Below are positions 5,858 through 13,330 of a DNA stretch of 32,690 nucleotides, piece after piece. A program made the translations under genes and the position numbers. The notes under the pieces were generated by a model. It was not told the origin of the DNA, made no database searches, and worked only from the letters and a program-made list of their open reading frames with translations. The stretch spans positions 1-32,690 of the forward strand of contig CAZTIR010000010.1 in the NCBI GenBank assembly GCA_964613695.1, written 5' to 3'. Each line of letters opens with the position of its first letter. Positions within the stretch are counted from its first letter, which is position 1. Source of the DNA: Pyrolobus sp964613695 (GTDB lineage Archaea; Thermoproteota; Thermoprotei_A; Sulfolobales; Pyrodictiaceae).

Positions 5858-7351
5858 GTGAAACTCACGCGCCGAGAATTCCTCAAGCTGATCGGGACCA
5901 CTAGCCTACTAGCAAGCCTAGACTGGTCGACGATGGTCAGGAAGGCGCTCGCAGAGGTGCAGGACGGTACGATAAGCATAATATGGTTCGAGGCGCAGGA
6001 CTGCGCCGGCGACACTACCGCGCTGATACAGGCGACTGACCCGGACCTCCTCCAGGTGCTCGGGGGCCTCACGCAGCTAACGGCGCCGGGCGCGGTGATA
6101 CTACCGTACCACGAGACCGTGATGCCGGAGTGGGGCCCCTCGGCGGTAGCGCACCTGCTGCTAGCCATCGCCGGCGTCTATGACCCATTCGTGCTAGTGA
6201 TCGAGGGCGGTATTGCTCCGGACTATGCGCTCAGCGGTGTAGACGGTAGTGACATGCTATGCTATGTTGCTGATGTTGAGACCGTGAACCAGGCTTTGGA
6301 GAAGCTGATGGCGGTGGTGGAGGGCAAGGTGCCAGCCGACAAGGTGCTACCAGTCGTGGATATAGTGAAGGCTCTGAACCCCAACCTGGCTAAGAAGCTC
6401 CTCGAGAGGGCTAAGGCGAAGGCTCCGGAGCTCGAGAGGATGGTGAAGGACTGCCTGAGAGGCCTACAAGGCGAGGACGTGATAAGCTGTGCTAGGTGGA
6501 TATCCTGCCTCATGAAGAGAGCTGTTGTCGTGATGACGGCCGGCAACTGTGCCAGCTACGGCGGCGTCCGCGGCAACACCGTAGCCTTCTCCTTCGCGGG
6601 CAACACTGACCTAGTAGACCTGCTGAAGAAGCAGGGCTTCACCAAGTACGAGGAGTGGTCCAAACAGGGCTGGGCCCACGCGCCGGCAGGCGCCACGGGC
6701 TTCTTCCCGGACCCCGTGAGAGGCTACAAGGGCTTCGCGAAGATAGCAGCCGATAGCGGCAAGGAGCCTTACGCCAGCGCGGCCAGGCCCTACGTCAACT
6801 TCATCGACAGGAAGTGTACCCCTATGAGGCCGGGCGAGAGCGACTGCAAGCCAGCCATAGCGGTCCCAGGCTGCCCTGCGAACGGCAACGCGCTGCTGAG
6901 GACTGCCGCCAACCTCATACTATGGGCTAGGGGCGTGCTACCCCTGCCAGAGCTCGACGAGTACTGGAGACCCAAGTTCATCTTCGGAGCCACCGTCCAC
7001 GAGCAGTGTCCACGCGCAGCCTGGTACGCTGCTGGCGTTATGAGGAAGTATCCGGGCGAGCCCAACGCGGCGTGCCTGTTCAGCGTTGGCTGCAAGGGCC
7101 CAGCCTCGAACTGCCCGTGGAACAAGGTCGGCTGGGTTAACGGTGTCGGCGGTCCCACCAGGACTGGCGGAGTCTGCATAGGCTGCACCATGCCCGGCTT
7201 CATGGACGCCTACGAGCCGTTCTACAAGCCGCTGCCGGCGCCAACAGCGCCGCCAGCCACGGCTAGCGTCGTGGGCTCCATCGTCGGCGCGGCTGTCGTC
7301 GGCGCCGCAGCAGCCTACGGCATCAAGAAGCTCTCCGAGAAGGGCAAGTGA
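5858..7351 (+). CDS. hynS: [NiFe]-hydrogenase small subunit, Tat-exported, Isp-type group 1
   Basis: 497 residues, far longer than the usual 330-380. Residues 4-10 (TRREFLK) form the twin-arginine export motif, and the C-terminus has an Ala/Gly/Val membrane anchor (about 468-488) before a short Lys tail. The small subunit carries the Fe-S relay. Proximal cluster: C49-x2-D52 (DCAGDTTAL) where most families have C-x2-C, then C231 (GNCASYGG) and C339 (PGCPANGN). Distal: H381, C384, C406, C412. Medial: C419, C440, C443. Spacing between the proximal ligands shows two insertions, each of roughly 75-90 residues, after residue ~130 and after C231, containing extra cysteines. GTG 5858 chosen from the Tat motif and promoter; GTG 5849 is possible. 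First gene of a small-Isp1-Isp2-large operon. Confidence 0.93.
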   Translation: MKLTRREFLKLIGTTSLLASLDWSTMVRKALAEVQDGTISIIWFEAQDCAGDTTALIQATDPDLLQVLGGLTQLTAPGAVILPYHETVMPEWGPSAVAHLLLAIAGVYDPFVLVIEGGIAPDYALSGVDGSDMLCYVADVETVNQALEKLMAVVEGKVPADKVLPVVDIVKALNPNLAKKLLERAKAKAPELERMVKDCLRGLQGEDVISCARWISCLMKRAVVVMTAGNCASYGGVRGNTVAFSFAGNTDLVDLLKKQGFTKYEEWSKQGWAHAPAGATGFFPDPVRGYKGFAKIAADSGKEPYASAARPYVNFIDRKCTPMRPGESDCKPAIAVPGCPANGNALLRTAANLILWARGVLPLPELDEYWRPKFIFGATVHEQCPRAAWYAAGVMRKYPGEPNAACLFSVGCKGPASNCPWNKVGWVNGVGGPTRTGGVCIGCTMPGFMDAYEPFYKPLPAPTAPPATASVVGSIVGAAVVGAAAAYGIKKLSEKGK

Positions 7352-7389
7352 AGAGCGCATAGTGGTCATCGGGGGTGGGAGGCATGGGC

Positions 7390-8217
7390 ATGGAGTACCT
7401 GGGCGACGCCGTATACCGTTTTGCGGTCTACCAGTTCTTCTACGTGGCGCTGATAGTATTCGTCTTTGGCGTGGTCTATAGGATCGGTAGGATGGTAGCA
7501 TTCTGGAAGAGGCCGGTCAAGGCGCCGAGACGGCCACGCGGCGGGGGCACGCTGGTGAAGGCGTTCATAATGACATTCCTAGAGCCGATAATACACTCGA
7601 TTAAGAAGCACCCGCACGACTTCACCTTCGGCCTGGTGCTGCTACACGTGCTGGGAGTGCTGCCGATAATCTTCCTACTAGCGCAGCACGTGATAATATG
7701 GGCATCATACTTCCCACCCTACTGGATAGTGGCTCAGCTAGGCCTGTGGATACCAGAGAGCGTTACTAGCAGCACTCTAACGGTAACGGCTCCGGTGCCG
7801 CCTGTCAGCGAGATGACGTACAGGTTCGTGAATAGCATCTGGGGGCCTCTCACCATAATACTCAATGGTGATGTTCTCGCGGTACTCGCCATCTTGGGTG
7901 TGGGCGGCAAGATCGGCATGAAGATAGTCGAGAAGATAAGGGGTAACAGGAACGTCAGGATAGGCGACCTGATCGACTATATACTGCTGCTAGGCCTCCT
8001 AACCACCGGCTTCCTGGCAGCCCGCCACGCGTTCATGGAGCACGGCATCTACACGAGCGTGGTGACCTACAAGCTCCTGCTAGGCCTCCACGTGCTCTTC
8101 GCAGAGCTGCTGCTAATGTGGCTGCCGTTCTCCAAGTTCTGGCACTTTGTCTTCGGCTACTGGTATGGCAAGCTCCACGAGTTCTGGGATGCCCGTGTAC
8201 AGAAGGGTGTAGCCTAA
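7390..8217 (+). CDS. isp1: Hydrogenase membrane cytochrome b subunit Isp1 (NarI-like)
   Basis: About 275 residues with five evident transmembrane helices: 15-35, then two helices flanking HVIIW, one around LAVLAILGVGG, one beginning IDYILLLGLLTTGFLA, and a last with LLLGLHVLFAELLLMWL. Histidines suitable for two b hemes lie in or near the helices (FTFGLVLLH, AQHVIIW, GLHVLF, FWHFVF). In Hyn/Isp hydrogenases Isp1 takes electrons from the small subunit at the outer face and passes them to Isp2. ATG 7390 is chosen because GGGAGG (7377-7382) sits 7 nt upstream; ATG 7384 and GTG 7375 are alternatives. A long Thr/Val-rich external loop (about 125-150) precedes helix four. A 38-bp gap separates it from the small-subunit gene. 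Confidence 0.87.
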   Translation: MEYLGDAVYRFAVYQFFYVALIVFVFGVVYRIGRMVAFWKRPVKAPRRPRGGGTLVKAFIMTFLEPIIHSIKKHPHDFTFGLVLLHVLGVLPIIFLLAQHVIIWASYFPPYWIVAQLGLWIPESVTSSTLTVTAPVPPVSEMTYRFVNSIWGPLTIILNGDVLAVLAILGVGGKIGMKIVEKIRGNRNVRIGDLIDYILLLGLLTTGFLAARHAFMEHGIYTSVVTYKLLLGLHVLFAELLLMWLPFSKFWHFVFGYWYGKLHEFWDARVQKGVA

Positions 8218-8231
8218 GGGGGTGGTGCGTG

Positions 8232-9659
8232 ATGGCCTCGGCTGCTCAAGCCCCGAGCCCCGTGGTTGAGCGCATACTCAAGACTGTGAAGGAGCGTGTC
8301 AAGTGGAGCGGCTTCGACAAGGCTAGGCTAGAATCGGCTGTAGCGAGGTTCACCAGGGCCATAGACGTTGTTAGGCTGCACTATCTCGAGAACTGCGTCG
8401 GCTGTGCCGAGTGTGCAGACGTCTGCCCGTATTATGCTGCTGGCGAGATATACTCGCCTGTTAACAAGGCCGAGCTGGCTAGGAAGATCTACAGGAAGAG
8501 GATGACCTTCGCTGGGCTCGTGCTAGGGCCGCTGGTGGGCGCATGGATGCCGAAATCAGAGCAGGATCTGGATAAGATTGCTGAGGCGGTCTACAGGTGC
8601 ACGAACTGCGGCCACTGCTACTTCGCGTGTCCCTTCGGTATCGACAGCGGTAGCCTAGTGCAAGGTCTCTTGAAGATAGTGGCGACTTACAGCGGTAGGG
8701 CGCCAACGATAATCGACTTCTTTGCCGAGCTTGAGAGGCAGGAGGCTTACAGGGAGATCAAGCCCTTCATGGACATGTGGTATGGTGTGCTTAACGAGGC
8801 CGAGAAGGCTGTGGGCAAGAGGCTACCCTATGACAAGAAGGGCGCCGATGTATTACTACTACCAGTGATGACTGACGCCATGTTCTACCCTGGCGGCGTC
8901 GTGGGTGCCATAAAGACTCTGGAGGCTGCTGGCGTAGACTATACGCTACCCTCTGAGCCGTGGGCGTTCAGGCCACCCATCGGCGTCGTCGTAGGCCGCA
9001 TGGATGTGGCGCGCGATGTCTACACGAAGCTGATTTCGAGGATAGAGCAGCTCCAGCCGAAGAGAGTGGTGCTGCTAGACGGTGGCTTCCCCTACCCATG
9101 GCTACGCTGGGAGGCTAGCAAGCTACTAGGCCGCCGCCTATCATTCCAGGTGCTTCACTTCGTCGAGCTGGTTGATGAGCTCATACAGGCTGGTAAACTG
9201 CCCTACGAGAAGAGTAGCGAGCCGGTAACCTGGCATGATCCATGTCAGCTTGGCCGCCGTGGCGGCGTGACGGTAGAGCCCTATCGCGTCATGAGCGCTC
9301 TGAGCACAGGCTTCCGGCCGCTAAAGCACCGCGGCGCTAACAGCTACTGTTGCGGCGGTGGCGGTGGCATAGGCTGCTTGACGGTAGAGATGATTAAGAT
9401 GATGGCTGGCATGCTTGGCCTAAGGCTAGAGGATCTTGTGGACGGCGAGAAGGAGCTGAAGTTCATAGAGGAGACTGAGAAGGCTTGGGCCAAGGCCGTG
9501 AAGAGGAAGATAGATGAGATCAGGGAGAGTGGCGCTAAGGTCGTTGTCACTGCGTGCCCGGTCTGTATACACTCTATCGCGGGTGGCGCCAAGCTATACG
9601 GTCTCGAGATCGAGGTGAAGCACATAGCCGAGTATGTTGGTGAGCATGTCAAGATGTGA
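8232..9659 (+). CDS. isp2: Hydrogenase-associated Fe-S protein Isp2 (HdrD-like)
   Basis: 475 residues, ATG start after GGGGGTGGTG. Two [4Fe-4S] ferredoxin motifs near the N-terminus: C55-x2-C58-x2-C61-x3-C65 and C123-x2-C126-x2-C129-x3-C133. Then two CCG-type domains as in HdrD: the C-terminal one is intact (C338 in HDPCQLG, C373-C374-G, and C442-x2-C445), while the first has lost every cysteine (LLLPVMTD, then PWAFRPP, then GGFPYP in the corresponding places). No signal peptide, so it should be cytoplasmic, bound to Isp1, and deliver electrons from H2 to a quinone, sulfur-reducing or heterodisulfide-like acceptor. The acceptor cannot be read from the window. Confidence 0.9.
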   Translation: MASAAQAPSPVVERILKTVKERVKWSGFDKARLESAVARFTRAIDVVRLHYLENCVGCAECADVCPYYAAGEIYSPVNKAELARKIYRKRMTFAGLVLGPLVGAWMPKSEQDLDKIAEAVYRCTNCGHCYFACPFGIDSGSLVQGLLKIVATYSGRAPTIIDFFAELERQEAYREIKPFMDMWYGVLNEAEKAVGKRLPYDKKGADVLLLPVMTDAMFYPGGVVGAIKTLEAAGVDYTLPSEPWAFRPPIGVVVGRMDVARDVYTKLISRIEQLQPKRVVLLDGGFPYPWLRWEASKLLGRRLSFQVLHFVELVDELIQAGKLPYEKSSEPVTWHDPCQLGRRGGVTVEPYRVMSALSTGFRPLKHRGANSYCCGGGGGIGCLTVEMIKMMAGMLGLRLEDLVDGEKELKFIEETEKAWAKAVKRKIDEIRESGAKVVVTACPVCIHSIAGGAKLYGLEIEVKHIAEYVGEHVKM

Positions 9660-9687
9660 TATGGGGTGAGTTTACGTGCCCGTGCCG

Positions 9688-9696
9688 TTTTTAAAT
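9688..9696 (+). promoter_or_regulatory. Internal promoter ahead of the large-subunit gene
   Basis: TTTTTAAAT in a 109-bp spacer, unusually wide for this operon. Initiation near 9718 would leave a ~50-nt leader with a strong ribosome-binding site GGAGGTG (9754-9760), 8 nt before ATG 9769. The following CCCCTTTTC could also terminate upstream messages. The large subunit can thus probably be transcribed independently of the first three genes. Confidence 0.55.
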
Positions 9697-9768
9697 CCCC
9701 TTTTCGCCCTAATCACCTTGAGGGTGACCGGGTCTCACGCGTATATGGATGTGAGGAGGTGGGTGTAA

Positions 9769-11682
9769 ATGGGGCGCGAGATAAGGCTCCACATAGACCC
9801 CATAACTAGGATTGAGGGTCACCTTGGCCTAAGGGTGTATGTCGACGCTGATGCCAGGAAGCCGACCGGCAAGGTCTGGACGTTCGTAACCATGTACTCT
9901 GGCTTCGAAGTCTTCGCCATGGGCAGGCCGCCTGAGGACCTGCCGCACGTGACTAGCAGGATTTGCGGCGTCTGTGGCGCTAGCCACGCCAACGCCTCGG
10001 TGCTGGCTGTGGACATGGCTTATGGCGTCAGCCCGAAGCCGATGGGCGTAGTGCTGAGGAACATGGCTTACGCGATGACAGACCACATCTACGACCACAC
10101 TATCATACTCGGTATGCTCGAGGGGCCCGACTATAGCACGCTAATAGTGCAGAAGTTGACGCCCAAAGTCTACGATATGGCTAAGCAGGTGAGGGCCGAG
10201 TACCGCGACATACACGGTTTCACAACCATAGCGGATATCATGGATGCCCTGGTGCCGGTTGCTGGTAAGATCTGGCAGCTCTCGATGAAATTCCAGAGGA
10301 TAGCCAGGGAGGCTGGCGTGCTTATCTACGGTAGGCATAGCCACCCATCAACCCTCATACCCGGCGGCATAGGCACTGACCTGACTAACGCCGAGTACCT
10401 CTTCACCGGCTACATATTCAGGCTAACCAAGCTAACGGCGTGGATTAAGTGGTTCTACAGCATCTGGCATGATCTGCTGAAGTTCTTCAAGGAGAATGTG
10501 ACGCTACCCGGCGGCCTAAGCTACGAGTGTAACGGGCTAAGCTATGCTTATGCACCAGAGCCCAAGGAGTGCCCAGGCATGAGGACCACGGTGCTCGCGG
10601 CTGCGAGTGCTGGCATCTTCGACGACCCGAATGTGTATGGCAACATGCCCGAGTACGACCCGGTAGAGTTCTACAAGAAGATGGATGATGCCGCGAAGGC
10701 TAGGCTGCTGAAGCCGGGTGTAGTGCTCAAGGGCGAGATTAAGACCGATAGCGTGACGGAGTACCAGCTTAGCATCATGGAGCATGTTGAGAGAGCCTTC
10801 TACAAGGACTGGGATATGCCACCGTGGTACACCGACAAGGACCCGGCCGGGAGGCCGCTCCTCTGGGGCAAGTATAATGCCAAGTACCACCCGTGGAACA
10901 AGCTAACGCTGCCAGAGATGAGCGGCAAGAGGGTTAACTGGGAGGGCAAGTACACTTGGGTCACCCATGTCAGGCTGGTGTGGAAGGATGGTACGATAGT
11001 GCCCTTCGAGGTGGGACCCTACGCCAGGCTACTAGCTCACAGCATGCACAGCGGTAGTGTGGAAGCAACGATCGCCGATGCAGCCATGAAGTACGGCAAC
11101 AGGATGATCAAGGTGCACCTGCCGAGGGCTTGCGCTGATGAGCTGCCGGCCAGCGTCTGCGACCCGATGGACTTCGAGTTCGAGGTGCCACCCTTCTCGA
11201 GCACCATCTATAGGCTATGGGCTAGGGCGTTCAACCTAGTAATGGACGCTGTCTCTGCCTGGAAGAGCGTCGAGTGGGGTCTAGGACTACTCAAGCAGGG
11301 TAGTATCGAGACGTCGAGGCCGTGGAAGGTGCCGAGTGGTAGGACCTACGGCTTCGGCTTCATAGAGGCGCCTAGGGGTACTGTGAGACACTGGGTTGTC
11401 CAGGAGAACGGCCGCACGCTCAACATACAGGTACACGCGCCAACCACTGGCAACGTGTCGCCGCATGACAAGTTCGGCTTCAGCCCGTTCGAGCAGAGCG
11501 TGCTGAACAGCTATGTGACCGAGGAGGGCGGCCCCGAGGAGTGGCAGGGTCTAGACTTCGTGAGGGCTATCAGGAGCTTCGACCCATGCCTAGCGTGCGC
11601 GGCCCACATAAGCTTCGTCAAGAACGGTAAGGAGGTCAAGCGCGTCAAGAAGATAATAACGAACGTGCACTACACGTTCTAA
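9769..11682 (+). CDS. hynL: [NiFe]-hydrogenase large subunit (catalytic)
   Basis: 637 residues, ATG with strong ribosome-binding site. Holds the Ni-Fe(CN)2CO centre that splits H2. Motif L1: RICGVCG with C66 and C69, preceded by the conserved PITRIEGHLG. Motif L2: DPCLACAAH with C607, C610 and H613. The maturation protease should cut after H613, releasing a 24-residue tail (ISFVKNGKEV... to YTF), longer than the ~15 residues usual in group 1 enzymes. No signal sequence: it would be co-exported with the Tat-tagged small subunit. The length exceeds typical 550-600 residues. The protease encoded at 4862-5416 is the likely partner; nickel and cyanide-ligand factors (HypA-F) are not in the window. 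Confidence 0.95.
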   Translation: MGREIRLHIDPITRIEGHLGLRVYVDADARKPTGKVWTFVTMYSGFEVFAMGRPPEDLPHVTSRICGVCGASHANASVLAVDMAYGVSPKPMGVVLRNMAYAMTDHIYDHTIILGMLEGPDYSTLIVQKLTPKVYDMAKQVRAEYRDIHGFTTIADIMDALVPVAGKIWQLSMKFQRIAREAGVLIYGRHSHPSTLIPGGIGTDLTNAEYLFTGYIFRLTKLTAWIKWFYSIWHDLLKFFKENVTLPGGLSYECNGLSYAYAPEPKECPGMRTTVLAAASAGIFDDPNVYGNMPEYDPVEFYKKMDDAAKARLLKPGVVLKGEIKTDSVTEYQLSIMEHVERAFYKDWDMPPWYTDKDPAGRPLLWGKYNAKYHPWNKLTLPEMSGKRVNWEGKYTWVTHVRLVWKDGTIVPFEVGPYARLLAHSMHSGSVEATIADAAMKYGNRMIKVHLPRACADELPASVCDPMDFEFEVPPFSSTIYRLWARAFNLVMDAVSAWKSVEWGLGLLKQGSIETSRPWKVPSGRTYGFGFIEAPRGTVRHWVVQENGRTLNIQVHAPTTGNVSPHDKFGFSPFEQSVLNSYVTEEGGPEEWQGLDFVRAIRSFDPCLACAAHISFVKNGKEVKRVKKIITNVHYTF

Positions 11683-11691
11683 CCCACCCTC

Positions 11692-11703
11692 TTTTTTATA
11701 AAC
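11692..11703 (+). promoter_or_regulatory. T-run plus TATA element after the large-subunit gene
   Basis: TTTTTTATAAAC follows the large-subunit stop by 9 bp. The six Ts can end the hydrogenase transcript (crenarchaeal termination needs only a T-run), and TTTATAAA is also an excellent, symmetric TATA box. A rightward transcript would begin near 11723 and carry ~160 nt of untranslated RNA before the next gene. That GC-rich stretch holds a possible CGCCC/GGGCG hairpin (about 11742-11763) and a second weak T-rich promoter element at 11840-11845. Confidence 0.45.
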
Positions 11704-11883
11704 GGGCTTAGGCTCTACTCCTCTCATGGCCGGTGAGCCGCCGCCCATGTGCCGAGGCGGGCGTGGATAATCTAAACCGCCCCCTCGGCGTACACTCTTA
11801 GCATCCCGGGGGCGGCGGCGAGGCCGCGTCTTGGTCACGGTTTTAGCGGGGAGCCCGCGTAGCCGCCTCTCGGTCGGTGAGGG

Positions 11884-12915
11884 TTGCGGTTCCTAGGATG
11901 TAGGCTCGAGAACGTGCCCGAGTCTAAGAGGAAGTCTGTTGTGATAATTGGTGCTGGGCCTGCGGGCCTGGGTGCCGCGGGTAGGCTCGTCTGCTGGGGT
12001 CACGAGGTTCTAGTTGTAGATAAGATGCCGGAGCCTGGCGGCCTCCTGATATTCGGTATCCCGGAGTTTAGGATTCCGAAGGATCGGATTAGGGCTGGTA
12101 TTCGGGAGTTGAGGGAGGCGGGTGTAGAGTTTCGCACCGGTGTCGTTGTTGGTAAGGATGTTAGCCTCGAGACGCTTATACGCGATTTTGACGCCGTGCT
12201 CATAGCTACGGGTACCTGGGAGACTCGGAGGCTCAACATACCTGGTGCTAGCCTCGAGGGTGTCTACGGTGCCCTCGAGTATATCGTTGATTACTTCCTC
12301 GCCAAGTATGGGTATAAGCCTCTAGACTCGGTGCCGCCGCTCGCAGAGAAGACTGTCGTGGTGGGGGGCGGCTATACTGCCGTAGACGCCTGCCATGTTG
12401 CACGCGAGAGGGGTGCGAGGGAGGTCCACCTGGTCTACCGCCGTACTAGGCGCGAGGCTCCAGCCGGGGTGGAGGAGTTCGAGAGGCTTGAGAAGGTGGG
12501 CGTCATCATACACGAGCTTGTATCCCCTAAGAGGTATATCGGGTGCGATGGGAGGGTTTGCGGCGTCGAGCTCATACGCATGAGGCTCGGAGCCCCCGAC
12601 GAGTCTGGGAGGCCTCGACCAGAGCCCATACCGGGCTCGGAGCATGTGCTAGAGGCTGGGTCTGTGCTGGAGGCGGTGGGTCTGAGGCCCACGCCGCCAT
12701 TCGACCCCGGCACCAACCATGGTATAAGGTTGAACCGGGATGGAACCATCTGGACCGATGAGGCTTTCAGAACGACGCGTAGGAAGGTCTTCGCGGCTGG
12801 CGACGTGCGTCACGGCGCCTCCAAGATAGGCCCGGCGTTGAAGAGCGGGATAGACGCGTCTAGGTTCATACACGAGTTCCTCACGGGGGCTCTCAAGGGC
12901 TGGCCGGGGCTGTGA
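11884..12915 (+). CDS. GltD-like NAD(P)/FAD oxidoreductase without the Fe-S domain
   Basis: 343 residues, start TTG 11884 (GTG 11914 also fits). Homologous to the flavin part of glutamate synthase small subunit and of ferredoxin:NADP oxidoreductases such as NfnB/sulfide dehydrogenase. FAD-binding GAGPAGLGAA near residue 22, the family signature GGLLIFGIPEFRIPK near 50-64, NAD(P)-binding VVGGGYTAVDACHVA near 159, and the second FAD motif KVFAAGDVR near 300. The ~120-residue N-terminal 4Fe-4S domain of full-length GltD is absent, so it must obtain electrons from a separate partner. Placement after the hydrogenase operon hints at NAD(P)H metabolism linked to H2, but it has its own upstream region. 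Confidence 0.85.
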   Translation: MRFLGCRLENVPESKRKSVVIIGAGPAGLGAAGRLVCWGHEVLVVDKMPEPGGLLIFGIPEFRIPKDRIRAGIRELREAGVEFRTGVVVGKDVSLETLIRDFDAVLIATGTWETRRLNIPGASLEGVYGALEYIVDYFLAKYGYKPLDSVPPLAEKTVVVGGGYTAVDACHVARERGAREVHLVYRRTRREAPAGVEEFERLEKVGVIIHELVSPKRYIGCDGRVCGVELIRMRLGAPDESGRPRPEPIPGSEHVLEAGSVLEAVGLRPTPPFDPGTNHGIRLNRDGTIWTDEAFRTTRRKVFAAGDVRHGASKIGPALKSGIDASRFIHEFLTGALKGWPGL

Positions 12916-12973
12916 GGAGAAGTCGGTGCGCTGAACGGTGATGTGAACGGCAAAAACCGAGCCCTCCCCTCTT

Positions 12974-13327
12974 TCACTCCTCCTCGAGGCGCTCCGCGCC
13001 CAGGTATCTCTCCGCTATCTCGTCCACCTCGTCTCTGGTCGCCTCTCTCCATCTCCTCTTCTCCAGCTCCTCTATCCTCTTAGCCGCCGCGAGGACCTTA
13101 GACGCGTCTATGTGGATGTAGTCGCCGTCTTCATACTCTATGAAGACGGCGTACCTCTTCCTAGGCGGGTCTAGGACTACGTGTATGCAGGGTATCTCCT
13201 CGCACTCGTAGCGGCTCTGGGCGAGTGGGGTCTCGGGGTGGGACGCCAGCGGGTCACCCCGGGGCCCGTCACGCCCCCGTCGCCGCGGCCGCCTCAATAC
13301 ACTCCAGCCTCCCTGGGGGCTCTTCAC
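12974..13327 (-). CDS. Hypothetical small charged protein
   Basis: 117 residues, GTG start 13327, only 3 bp after the stop of the upstream membrane-protein gene, so probably translated from the same message. The N-terminal ~38 residues are Arg/Gly/Pro-rich and may not belong to the mature protein. The rest forms a strand-rich segment (CIHVVLDPPRKRYAVFIEYE, then GDYIHIDASKVL) followed by a helical acidic tail (EATRDEVDEIAERYLGAERL). Two cysteines near 42 and 47. No family recognised. Function unknown; association with the membrane protein is inferred from spacing only. Confidence 0.55.
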   Translation of the reverse strand: MKSPQGGWSVLRRPRRRGRDGPRGDPLASHPETPLAQSRYECEEIPCIHVVLDPPRKRYAVFIEYEDGDYIHIDASKVLAAAKRIEELEKRRWREATRDEVDEIAERYLGAERLEEE

Positions 13328-13330
13328 CGT

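Noticed and set aside
8118..8231. An N-terminal extension of Isp2 overlapping the end of Isp1
   Set aside because: The ATG at 8232 has a good ribosome-binding site, and the upstream frame encodes a Leu/Cys/Arg-rich stretch out of phase with the Isp1 coding sequence, unlike Isp2 homologs.
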